Position numbers and translations under genes: made by a program
Part shown: positions 8,266 through 15,881 of the stretch, piece by piece
Layout: the number at the start of each line of letters is the position of its first letter
How positions within the stretch are numbered: the first letter of the stretch is position 1
The notes under the pieces: model-generated
Seen by the model: the letters and a program-made list of their open reading frames with translations, nothing else
Databases searched by the model: none
Told to the model about the DNA's origin: nothing
Origin: Psychroserpens luteus
Lineage (GTDB): Bacteria; Bacteroidota; Bacteroidia; Flavobacteriales; Flavobacteriaceae
DNA: 64,000 bases
Direction of reading: 5' to 3'
Assembly (NCBI RefSeq): GCF_015319355.1
Contig: NZ_JADILU010000005.1
Span: forward strand, 372,001-436,000

Positions 8266-9864
8266 ATGGAAAACAAGCTTTTAAAACAACCGAAAACACA
8301 ATTCGCTAAAGAAGTTAAAAATTACTATCCAGAAATACTTACGGATGATGCCTTAGCTTTTATTACTGCATTGCATGAAAAATTTAATTCTAAAAGATTA
8401 AATGTATTAAAAAGACGCGAACACGAACAAGATGTTTTTGATACTGGAAAATTCCCTGAGTTTCCAAGAGAGACTAAAAACATTAGAGATGGTGATTGGA
8501 CTGCAGGAAGTATCCCATTAGATATGCAAGACAGACGTGTTGAAATTACAGGTCCTGTAGACAGAAAAATGATCATTAATGCCTTAAACTCTAGAGCAAA
8601 AACGTTTATGGCAGATTTGGAGGATAGTAATACACCAACTTGGGCAAATACAATTGAAGGTCAACAAAACTTAATAGATGCTAATAAAAAGACAATCTCT
8701 TTATATGATGCAAAAAAAGACAAGTCGTATCAATTAAATCCTAAAACTGCTGTTTTATTAGTGAGGCCAAGAGGTTTGCATTTAAATGAAAGACATATTC
8801 TTATTAATAATGAAGAAGCTTCAGGAAGTTTAGTAGATTTTGGTTTGTACGTTTTTCATAATACCAAAACCATGTTAGATAACGGAACTGCTCCCTATTT
8901 TTATCTTCCGAAGTTAGAACATTACTTAGAGGCTCGTTGGTGGAATGAGGTGTTTTCTTTTGCTGAAGATTATCTAAATGCACCACAAGGAACTTTTAAA
9001 GCAACGGTTTTAGTAGAAACGATTACTGCAAGTTTTCAATTAGACGAAATCATCTACGAACTTAAAGATCATATTGTAGGTTTAAATTGTGGACGTTGGG
9101 ATTACATCTTTTCATATATCAAGAAATTTAGAAATCATCCAAACTTTGTGGTTCCTAATCGTGATCAAGTAACAATGACGACACCTTTTATGGATGCATA
9201 TTCTAAACTAGTGATACAACGTTGTCACAAAAGAGGAATTCTTGCTATTGGCGGAATGGCTGCGCAAATTCCTATTAAAAATAATGAAGAAGCCAATGCT
9301 GCAGCTTTAGAAAAAGTACGAAAAGATAAAGAGCGTGAAGTAAAAAATGGTCACGATGGTACTTGGGTTGCGCATCCAGATTTAGTGGAAGTCGCTATGA
9401 AGGAGTTTGATAAATACATGTCAACACCAAACCAATTACAAGTTTTACGTGAAGATGTACATATCACAGAGCAAGATTTGGTTGAAATACCTCAAGGAAC
9501 AGTAACAGAAGCTGGAATTAGAAAAAACATAAATGTTGGTATTTTATATACTGAAGCTTGGTTAAGAGGTCATGGAGCTGTAGCACTTTATAATTTAATG
9601 GAAGATGCTGCGACTGCAGAAATATCAAGAACTCAAGTTTGGCAATGGTTAAAAAATGAAGTCAAACTAGAAGATGGAAGACTATTTACCAGAACATTAT
9701 TTGATGACATTTTTGATAACGAAGTTGAAAAGATTATTACAGAAATAGGCCAAGATAACATCGTAAACACCAAATTTAAATTAGCAATAGAATTGTTTAA
9801 TAAACTAGTAACACAAGAAAAATTTGAAGAGTTTTTAACGCTTCCTGCTTACCAATACATATAA
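8266..9864 (+). CDS. aceB: Malate synthase A
   Basis: 532 aa, the usual length of malate synthase A. Condenses glyoxylate with acetyl-CoA to malate in the glyoxylate bypass. Family blocks seen: TGPVDRKMIINALNSRA, MADLEDSNTPTW, LLVRPRGLHL, ATVLVETITASFQ, GLNCGRWDYIFSYIK, GGMAAQIP and GTWVAHPDLV. The ATG at 8266 is preceded by an AT-rich leader; a near-consensus TATCATTG at 8236-8243 could be the -7 element. First gene of a two-gene operon with aceA, adjacent to the divergent RamB-like regulator. Confidence 0.96.
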   Translation: MENKLLKQPKTQFAKEVKNYYPEILTDDALAFITALHEKFNSKRLNVLKRREHEQDVFDTGKFPEFPRETKNIRDGDWTAGSIPLDMQDRRVEITGPVDRKMIINALNSRAKTFMADLEDSNTPTWANTIEGQQNLIDANKKTISLYDAKKDKSYQLNPKTAVLLVRPRGLHLNERHILINNEEASGSLVDFGLYVFHNTKTMLDNGTAPYFYLPKLEHYLEARWWNEVFSFAEDYLNAPQGTFKATVLVETITASFQLDEIIYELKDHIVGLNCGRWDYIFSYIKKFRNHPNFVVPNRDQVTMTTPFMDAYSKLVIQRCHKRGILAIGGMAAQIPIKNNEEANAAALEKVRKDKEREVKNGHDGTWVAHPDLVEVAMKEFDKYMSTPNQLQVLREDVHITEQDLVEIPQGTVTEAGIRKNINVGILYTEAWLRGHGAVALYNLMEDAATAEISRTQVWQWLKNEVKLEDGRLFTRTLFDDIFDNEVEKIITEIGQDNIVNTKFKLAIELFNKLVTQEKFEEFLTLPAYQYI

Positions 9865-9870
9865 AAAAAT

Positions 9871-9901
9871 GTCTCGCAACTACTGGAATAGTATGCGAGA
9901 C
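9871..9901. promoter_or_regulatory. Hairpin in the aceB-aceA spacer
   Basis: Perfect 8-bp arms GTCTCGCA / TGCGAGAC, with ACTA/TAGT extending the stem past a one-base bulge. There is no T tract on the plus strand, so it is more likely an intercistronic stabiliser or processing site, adjusting the ratio of the two enzymes, than a terminator. On the minus strand it is followed by T7 and would look like a terminator, but no gene there needs one. Confidence 0.55.
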
Positions 9902-9948
9902 TACATTATCAAAATCTAGAAAAAACCTTAATAAGTAAACACAAAATT

Positions 9949-11580
9949 ATGAAAAATTTAGCACAAAGCACTTATGGTTCTGCATTAGAAACTGTAAGAA
10001 ACCTAAAAGCAAAGTATGGCAACTCTTGGAATGCCATAAATCCGGAAAGTGCAGCTAGAATGGTTGCTCAAAATCGTTTTAACACAGGATTAGATATCGC
10101 TAAGCATACAGCTGCTATTATGAGAGAAGACATGGCTGCTTATGATACAGATCCTTCAAATTACACACAATCTTTAGGTTGCTGGCATGGCTTTGTTGCA
10201 CAGCAAAAAATGATTGCAATTAAAAAGCATCATAAAACAACTAGCAAAAGATACTTATACCTTTCTGGTTGGATGGTTGCTGCATTACGTTCAGAATTTG
10301 GACCATTACCAGATCAATCTATGCACGAAAAAACCGCAGTACCTAGTCTTATAGCAGAAATCTATGATTTTTTACGTCAGGCAGATGCTATAGAATTAAA
10401 TGATTTATTCAAAAGACTTAAAAAGGGAGAAGATGTACAAGATCAAATAGATAATTTTGAAACCCATATTGTTCCTATCATAGCAGATATTGATGCTGGC
10501 TTCGGAAATGAAGAAGCTACCTATTTATTAGCTAAAAAAATGATTCAGGCAGGAGCATGTGCAATTCAAATAGAAAATCAAGTGTCTGATGCAAAACAAT
10601 GTGGACACCAAGATGGAAAAGTAACAGTACCACACGAAGATTTTATTGCTAAATTAAATGCTGTTCGTTATGCTTTTTTAGAATTAGGAGTTGATAACGG
10701 AATTATTGTAGCAAGAACAGATTCTGAAGGCGCTGGTTTAACACAAAAACTTCCAGTAAGTCAAGAACCAGGAGATTTAGCTTCTCAATATTTAGCTTTT
10801 GTTGAAGCTGAAGAGATTGCTATCAATGAAGCCAGAGAAGATGATGTATTACTAAAAAGAGATGGTAAATTGGTTCGTCCTGTAAGATTACCAAACGGTT
10901 TATATAAATTTAAAGATGGAACTAATATAGATCGAGTTGTTTTAGATTGCGTTACAAGTCTTCAAAATGGAGCAGATTTACTTTGGATTGAAACTCCAAC
11001 ACCAAATGTGAAGCAAATTGCACATATGGTAAACAGAGTGAAAGAAATTGTGCCTAATGCTAAATTAGTTTATAACAATTCTCCATCATTTAACTGGACA
11101 TTAAACTTCCGTAATCAAGTATATGATAAAATGCTAGCAGAAGGAGAAAATATGACAGCTTATGATAGAAATAATTTAATGGATGCACAATATGATGCGA
11201 CAGAATTGTGCTATCGTGCAGATGAGAAAATTAAGACTTTTCAACTAGATGGTGCAAGAGAGGCTGGAATTTTTCATCACTTAATTACGCTTCCAACCTA
11301 CCACACAACTGCATTACACATGAATGATTTAACAGAAGGTTATTTTGGTGAAGAAGGCATGTTGGCTTATGTAAAAGGTGTACAACGACAAGAAATTAGA
11401 AAAGGAGTTGCTTGTGTAAAACATCAAAGAATGGCTGGATCTGATCTTGGTGATGATCATAAATCATTTTTTGCTGGAGAAAAAGCTTTAAAAGCAGGAG
11501 GAGAAAATAATACAAGTAATCAGTTTGAAGTTAAGACAGCGAAGAAGACTATTGTAGAAAAACTACGTGCAGCTGTATAA
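9949..11580 (+). CDS. aceA: Isocitrate lyase (long form)
   Basis: 543 aa, longer than the ~430-aa enterobacterial enzyme. Cleaves isocitrate to glyoxylate and succinate. The catalytic loop is KQCGHQ with the nucleophilic Cys218; metal and substrate motifs include IADIDAGFGNEEATY, AIQIENQVSD, VARTDSEGAG, LWIETPTPN and YNNSPSFNW. Follows aceB by 84 nt with a hairpin between, and ends at a strong terminator, completing the glyoxylate-shunt operon for growth on acetate or fatty acids. Confidence 0.96.
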   Translation: MKNLAQSTYGSALETVRNLKAKYGNSWNAINPESAARMVAQNRFNTGLDIAKHTAAIMREDMAAYDTDPSNYTQSLGCWHGFVAQQKMIAIKKHHKTTSKRYLYLSGWMVAALRSEFGPLPDQSMHEKTAVPSLIAEIYDFLRQADAIELNDLFKRLKKGEDVQDQIDNFETHIVPIIADIDAGFGNEEATYLLAKKMIQAGACAIQIENQVSDAKQCGHQDGKVTVPHEDFIAKLNAVRYAFLELGVDNGIIVARTDSEGAGLTQKLPVSQEPGDLASQYLAFVEAEEIAINEAREDDVLLKRDGKLVRPVRLPNGLYKFKDGTNIDRVVLDCVTSLQNGADLLWIETPTPNVKQIAHMVNRVKEIVPNAKLVYNNSPSFNWTLNFRNQVYDKMLAEGENMTAYDRNNLMDAQYDATELCYRADEKIKTFQLDGAREAGIFHHLITLPTYHTTALHMNDLTEGYFGEEGMLAYVKGVQRQEIRKGVACVKHQRMAGSDLGDDHKSFFAGEKALKAGGENNTSNQFEVKTAKKTIVEKLRAAV

Positions 11581-11600
11581 GTTATTTATAGAAAAATAAC
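11581..11600. repeat. Small inverted repeat after aceA
   Basis: GTTATTT / AAATAAC separated by 6 nt directly after the aceA stop, preceding the main terminator. Probably part of the 3' end structure. Confidence 0.3.
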
Positions 11601-11612
11601 TTTCAAAATAAT

Positions 11613-11647
11613 AAATGCGTTAACTTTTTAGATTAACGCATTTTTTT
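11613..11647 (+). terminator. Intrinsic terminator of aceBA
   Basis: AAATGCGTTAA / TTAACGCATTT, a perfect 11-bp stem with 9-nt loop, followed by a T tract. Confidence 0.9.
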
Positions 11648-11670
11648 GTGGTTCCAATTATTATTTATTA

Positions 11671-11748
11671 GGAAATTTTCATGCTAAAAAAAAGAAAGCA
11701 GATAAAAGGAAGAGTCTGTTAGTGTGTAGTTAAGGTTTGAGTTTTAAA
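11671..11748 (+). pseudogene. Degenerate, internally deleted remnant of the dinB 3' end
   Basis: 11671-11686 (GGAAATTTTCATGCTA) is identical to dinB 6330-6345. 11716-11748 matches dinB 6629-6661 with three transitions only. The ~280 bp between these blocks in dinB are missing, and the A-rich stretch between (AAAAAGAAAG...) resembles the Lys-rich dinB tail. The CAG of the clamp-binding QL motif is now TAG. It is therefore a non-coding relic of a second dinB-like gene or of a duplication. It marks the left edge of the accessory island, immediately after the aceBA terminator. Confidence 0.7.
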
Positions 11749-12204
11749 GACTTTCTAAATAAGATTTAATCTCAGGGTTTACAGCAAGTTCTTTGGCAGT
11801 TTTGCCTTCTTTGTTTTTTATATCAGTTTTTACACCAGCCTCTTCTACCAAAAACTTTATCGTCTCAAAAAAAAAAGCATCATCACCTTCAAAAACTTCT
11901 TCGCATAAAGTGTAATTCATAAGGATAGTATTTCCATTTGAATCCAACTAATTGAAGTCATAGTCAGTTTCTGTAAGCGGTATGAGTTCTTCAGATAAGC
12001 TCATTGCATAACATTCCTTGCCATAAACTAACTTCCCTTCATCTTCTATCATTAGGCTTAATAAGGCCTCATTTTTATCTGTAAGAAAAAATGAAGCATC
12101 TGATTTTTTATGTCTTGAGTTATATCCTGTTCTAGATAATACGTAATTAATTCTTTTGAGCCTGATTTACAAATTGTAAAATATAATTCAGTTCCATATG
12201 GATG
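11744..12204 (-). pseudogene. Broken ankyrin-repeat gene
   Basis: The 67-codon ORF at 11744-11947 encodes a recognisable ankyrin repeat (SNGNTILM ... IKFLVEE, TDIKNKEGKTAKELA). It starts directly after an in-frame TAG (11948-11950). The same frame continues upstream for about 65 more codons of protein-like sequence (KSDASFFLTDKNEALLSL, YGKECYAMSLSEE). Around 12143-12152 the reading shifts to another frame with similar quality (HPYGTELYFTICKSGSKEL). The simplest reading is one gene with an amber mutation and a frameshift. The original start was not found. It lies downstream of the toxin/immunity genes on the same strand, where ankyrin proteins can serve as immunity proteins. Confidence 0.6.
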
Positions 12205-12225
12205 TCAACAGTATTTAATAAAATG

Positions 12226-12471
12226 TTAAATACATATATTATTATAGAACTGAACGGACTGACCAATAAAATGTGAAACACGACTTACACCTTTGAGAAT
12301 CCAACCATAATATTTATTTTCTTTCTGTTTTGCCCATCCATCTCGCCATTTCAAATAGTTATTATACATATTTAAAATATCTTGAATTGTAAGTCCTAAA
12401 TATTTAATCTTCTCATTCTCTGATACACTTTTTTGGTTTTGAGCAATACCCTCTAAAATGGTTACAAACAC
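12226..12471 (-). CDS. Hypothetical 81-aa protein, possibly a fragment
   Basis: Only a GTG start is available and the frame stays open into the preceding terminator, so the 5' end may be lost. The product is rich in Asn, Lys and aromatic residues (NMYNNYLKWRDGW, KENKYYGWILKGV) with no signal peptide or recognised motif. It could be a leftover toxin or immunity fragment of the island; no function is proposed. Confidence 0.35.
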   Translation of the reverse strand: MFVTILEGIAQNQKSVSENEKIKYLGLTIQDILNMYNNYLKWRDGWAKQKENKYYGWILKGVSRVSHFIGQSVQFYNNICI

Positions 12472-12486
12472 ATTATTTACGTAATA

Positions 12487-12516
12487 AAAAAGCTCCCTTA
12501 AATAGGTAGCTTTTAC
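12487..12516 (-). terminator. Terminator of the toxin-immunity unit
   Basis: On the minus strand AAAGCTACC-(TATTTAA)-GGGAGCTTTTTTA forms a hairpin with a T run, starting 20 nt after the stop of the putative immunity gene. Confidence 0.7.
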
Positions 12517-12535
12517 AATGATAAGTTAATCAATA

Positions 12536-13042
12536 TTAACTCACTGATAATATATTTTGTTCTTTCATAAGCCTTAAAAACTCAATTTTAAACGCTTCAT
12601 ATATATTTGTTATGTCTCTCATTGCATTTTTAAAATCTATATAATCTCTGAACTTAAATGCACTGATTTCTGCATTCAAATCATTTATTAAATATCTATA
12701 TATAAAAGCTAAATTAGATTGAAGTAAATTAACATCTATTTTTTCTCCGTTAATATATATATATATATAGTCATTAATAATACCACCACTTATTTTACAA
12801 CTTAATATCAGCTTAATATTTCCAAAAACCTCTTCATATTTATAGTGTTGACCTGGGGTAAAAATTTTAAAATCATATCCTAACTTTTTTAAAACTTTCA
12901 AATTTTCTTTTTTATCCATTTTTTTCATGACATCATCTAAAGGAAATTTATATTTTAACGATCCAGTTTTTAATTTATTTACAAAGTCTATATTTCTAAA
13001 AGCTTGGTAGGCTATTTTTGCTACTTTTTCTTGTATTGTCAT
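12536..13042 (-). CDS. Putative immunity protein for the adjacent toxin
   Basis: 168 aa, cytosolic, no recognised domain: a helical N-terminus, a central beta-rich part (GNIKLILSCKISGG, NDYIYIYINGEKI) and a helical C-terminus. Its ATG lies 1 nt after the stop of the 813-aa toxin-like gene, so the two are translationally coupled. That position, a small soluble protein right after a polymorphic toxin, is the standard place of the cognate immunity gene; the function is inferred from context only. The codons for YIYIYI form an uninterrupted (AT) run at 12753-12769 that could slip. Confidence 0.6.
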   Translation of the reverse strand: MTIQEKVAKIAYQAFRNIDFVNKLKTGSLKYKFPLDDVMKKMDKKENLKVLKKLGYDFKIFTPGQHYKYEEVFGNIKLILSCKISGGIINDYIYIYINGEKIDVNLLQSNLAFIYRYLINDLNAEISAFKFRDYIDFKNAMRDITNIYEAFKIEFLRLMKEQNILSVS

Positions 13043-13043
13043 A

Positions 13044-15485
13044 TTATTCTGGTTTAAAGATTATAATTACTTTATATTTTTCTGCAATTTTAATATACTC
13101 ATCTAATTTAGAAAAATTAAGATTTACATCTGGTATTTCTAAATAGTATTTACCAAATAGTTTATCGCCAATATCTGGATTTGCTATTTTAGAACCTGGC
13201 AGGTATTTTTCACCTATTTCTCTGCAATAATTCTCAAAAGTTCTTGTTTTTATTTTATCCAAATCTGTCGCTTTTCTTGACACAATTTTCCCGTCTCCAT
13301 TTATATCCCAAGAATCTAAACGATATCTTCTAGGTTTTCCTTCAAACTTATGTCCTTTTGGATATTTTTTTGTGGGATGTGTCATCCATATTTCATTATT
13401 ATCATACCATCTCAAATCTTTTGATTTAGCATTAAAATCATTACCCCGTTTAAAAAAGGCTTTTACTTCTTTCCAAGAATATTTTTTTCCCTTGTTGGTT
13501 GCGTTTTCTGCTAAATCTGTAAGTTCATCTACAGCATCACTTAAGTTTTCTCCTCCTACTTCTTCTGTTATTTCTTTTAAGGCTTTATCTGTGTCAACAT
13601 GTCTGTCAGCTTTTCTAAAGTCATCTAGAAATTTAGTAGTCTTAGCGTCTGGTATAACTTTTTCTAAATCTGAAGTTACATCAACGACATCGTCAAGTTT
13701 CTTTATTGTACTAAACAATCCCGCACCACTCATCATTGAAACAACAGAAACTGTTGTTTTACCACCAAAATGTTCTCTTTTCTCAGAGTCATTATAAGTA
13801 TCTTTTACTTCTTGCTTTAGACCTTCATAGAGATTTCCTAATCCATCTTTGGTAAAAATATTTTTGAAAGCTTCTTGTTTTTCTTCATCTACTACTAACT
13901 CATAAACCCCTTTTATAGCCATAGGTATTCCAACAATTTCATCTATAACACCATCTTCAATACCACCAATTACTGGATGAAATTGACAATATTCTGGCCA
14001 TTTTTTATGTTGCTCTGCAAATTCGCCATTGGTATGCCAAGTATCTTCATTAATGATGCCTACATCCCAAACATTTTTCGCTATTTTTTGAGTTGCAGCA
14101 ATACCTTCAACATAACTTGCAATATTATCATGAAAAAGAGCTTTTGTATTTTGAATAAACTTGGTATAAAAGCTCAACTCATCGGCAGCTTTTGCAAGGT
14201 TCTCAATATCTCTATGAACTCGTCGTCTTAATTCTGGTATATTAACCTCTAAGCCTCTTAATTTTGCTTCTTTCACCCATTTAGCCTCATATTGCTTTAG
14301 GTACTTTGGATTAACTTTATTACTAATAGATATCTTACCGCCTTTAGATATTTTTATGTCTATTAAAATATCTGCATGTTGTGAAGTTTGAAAATTTTGA
14401 AGACTCTTAGATTGAAATAGACTTACACCCTTTGTATTGTATCTATCATCTATATAACGATTAGGACTATACTCATTATCTTGAGGCTCTATCCATGTAA
14501 CTACTTTAAGTTTTACATCTTTATAAAATTCATTTTCAAGAATTTTTTTTACACTTTTCTCTATTTGGTAGTAATCCTTTTGAGTTTTACTTAAATAAGA
14601 AAAGTCAATAAACTCTTTTATTCTAGTTTTAAAATGTTCTTGCTCTTCAATTGAAACAGTCTCGTTTTTTGAACAAATTCCATCATTATATGAAAAGTCA
14701 ATTTTCAATTCGCTTTTAATCCATTTGTTATTCTTTTTAAAAACCACAAATGGTTGTTCGTTCAAACTTAAACCTGTTCTTTCCTTTACTTTTTCTAGTG
14801 TTGTATATTCAAAGTATGTTGTGTTTTTATTTTGGTATACATGTAGAACAATGTTCAAATCATTACATATATTTTGATAATATACCTCTGTCACATTATT
14901 TTTGGAAAATACTTTTGTAAGAAAACTGCTTCTATTGTTTAATTTTTTTGATTGTTTGTTTACTTCTTTTTTAATAGTTTTAAAAATCTTTGTTTTAGAA
15001 TAGTTGAAGTCTGTTTTCTTATTAAGCTCTTGATATAATTTATTAGATAATAAGGTTAAAGAATTTTTTGATGCTGTTTTAAGAATATTATGAGCTTCTA
15101 AGTTTATTTTTAACCTCAAATTACTATTTGTGCTTTGAAAATTATTTTGAAAATAATTTAAAATAAGAACTGCATCACTAGAGTTATATAATTTATCTAT
15201 TAACCAATACTTTTTATAATGATCTTGAATTTCATCATTATTAGTAAACCCATTTGCTTCTATGCTAAAAAGAATACTTTTATTGTTTTTAAGCAGCTCT
15301 TGATCTTCATTACTTAGTGAATTAAGACCTTTAGATCCAAAACCTAAATTCATTAATTCTTCTCTAAGATAGTAACTGTCTTTAAAATTTCCTTTTTTAT
15401 TTAAATCTAAAGGAATAAGAATAATTTTTTTGTTAAGAGTATCATTATCTAGTATTTCTATATGATTTATTTCTTCTTGAGTCAT
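13044..15485 (-). CDS. Polymorphic toxin-like protein with variable C-terminal domain
   Basis: 813 aa, no signal peptide. Residues 1-300 are Asn/Lys-rich and not recognised. ~365-450 form a beta then helical segment with EAKWVKEAKLRGLEVN. ~455-600 resemble the pre-toxin region of Bacteroidetes effectors (EFAEQHKKWPEYC, HPVIGGIEDGVIDEIVG, VYELVVDEEKQEAFK, SVVSMMSGAG). Residues ~682-813 form a separate domain with RRYRLDSW, GKIVSRKATDLDKI, GSKIANPD and KYYLEIP. I recall similar tails on Rhs/polymorphic toxins, possibly nuclease-like, but cannot name the family. A tightly coupled small gene follows (probable immunity). Export by T6SS or another injection system is inferred; none is in the window. 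More AT-rich than its neighbours, suggesting transfer. Confidence 0.7.
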   Translation of the reverse strand: MTQEEINHIEILDNDTLNKKIILIPLDLNKKGNFKDSYYLREELMNLGFGSKGLNSLSNEDQELLKNNKSILFSIEANGFTNNDEIQDHYKKYWLIDKLYNSSDAVLILNYFQNNFQSTNSNLRLKINLEAHNILKTASKNSLTLLSNKLYQELNKKTDFNYSKTKIFKTIKKEVNKQSKKLNNRSSFLTKVFSKNNVTEVYYQNICNDLNIVLHVYQNKNTTYFEYTTLEKVKERTGLSLNEQPFVVFKKNNKWIKSELKIDFSYNDGICSKNETVSIEEQEHFKTRIKEFIDFSYLSKTQKDYYQIEKSVKKILENEFYKDVKLKVVTWIEPQDNEYSPNRYIDDRYNTKGVSLFQSKSLQNFQTSQHADILIDIKISKGGKISISNKVNPKYLKQYEAKWVKEAKLRGLEVNIPELRRRVHRDIENLAKAADELSFYTKFIQNTKALFHDNIASYVEGIAATQKIAKNVWDVGIINEDTWHTNGEFAEQHKKWPEYCQFHPVIGGIEDGVIDEIVGIPMAIKGVYELVVDEEKQEAFKNIFTKDGLGNLYEGLKQEVKDTYNDSEKREHFGGKTTVSVVSMMSGAGLFSTIKKLDDVVDVTSDLEKVIPDAKTTKFLDDFRKADRHVDTDKALKEITEEVGGENLSDAVDELTDLAENATNKGKKYSWKEVKAFFKRGNDFNAKSKDLRWYDNNEIWMTHPTKKYPKGHKFEGKPRRYRLDSWDINGDGKIVSRKATDLDKIKTRTFENYCREIGEKYLPGSKIANPDIGDKLFGKYYLEIPDVNLNFSKLDEYIKIAEKYKVIIIFKPE

Positions 15486-15724
15486 TATATTAATTTTTAA
15501 AATTTAAACATAAGTATAGCTATCGTTATAACATATTGTTAAACGTGACTTATGATAGTATTAGATTTGATTTTTTGATGAGTACCAAATACAAAGACTG
15601 CATTTATTCACCACACGAGATAATATTGAATATCTAGAATATTCAAATTAGAATATAAATATAATAGTTTTTTTGTATTAAAACAAAATAATAAAACATT
15701 TGTTTAAAAATAAATTTGTTTACA
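15486..15724. other. Non-coding, AT-rich gap upstream of the toxin gene
   Basis: No ORF with protein-like composition and no exact TAnnTTTG facing the toxin gene was found. The promoter of the toxin-immunity unit must lie here but cannot be pinpointed by eye. Confidence 0.5.
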
Positions 15725-15758
15725 TAAAAAAACCTCACTAATATTAATTAGCAAGGTT
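15725..15758 (-). terminator. Terminator of the pyk transcription unit
   Basis: On the minus strand AACCTT-g-CTAATT-aat-ATTAG-tg-AGGTT then T7: a long hairpin with a small internal loop and a clear T run. It lies ~125 nt after the pyk stop, so the structured element at 15771-15844 is inside the transcript. Confidence 0.8.
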
Positions 15759-15770
15759 AATGTTCTTTTT

Positions 15771-15844
15771 GCGTTAGCGATTGAACGGTCTGTTTGAGCT
15801 CCTCAAAGAGAGCGAGTAGTGAAAGCGTGACCTTTAGGTAACGC
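15771..15844. repeat. 74-nt structured element bounded by GCGTTA / TAACGC
   Basis: Ends are inverted repeats (GCGTTAGCGA ... GGTAACGC) and the middle holds a hairpin GAGCTCCTC-AAA-GAGAGCG. It is more GC-rich than the surrounding DNA and non-coding. The sequence looks like a dispersed intergenic repeat I associate with flavobacterial genomes (recollection, unchecked). Only one copy is in this window. Confidence 0.5.
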
Positions 15845-15881
15845 CCAAATTACACTTAGAATAGCTCAGCCCTAAATAGTT

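Noticed and set aside
9861-9901. Minus-strand terminator between aceB and aceA
   Set aside because: The hairpin plus T7 fits in form, but no minus-strand gene exists upstream of it.
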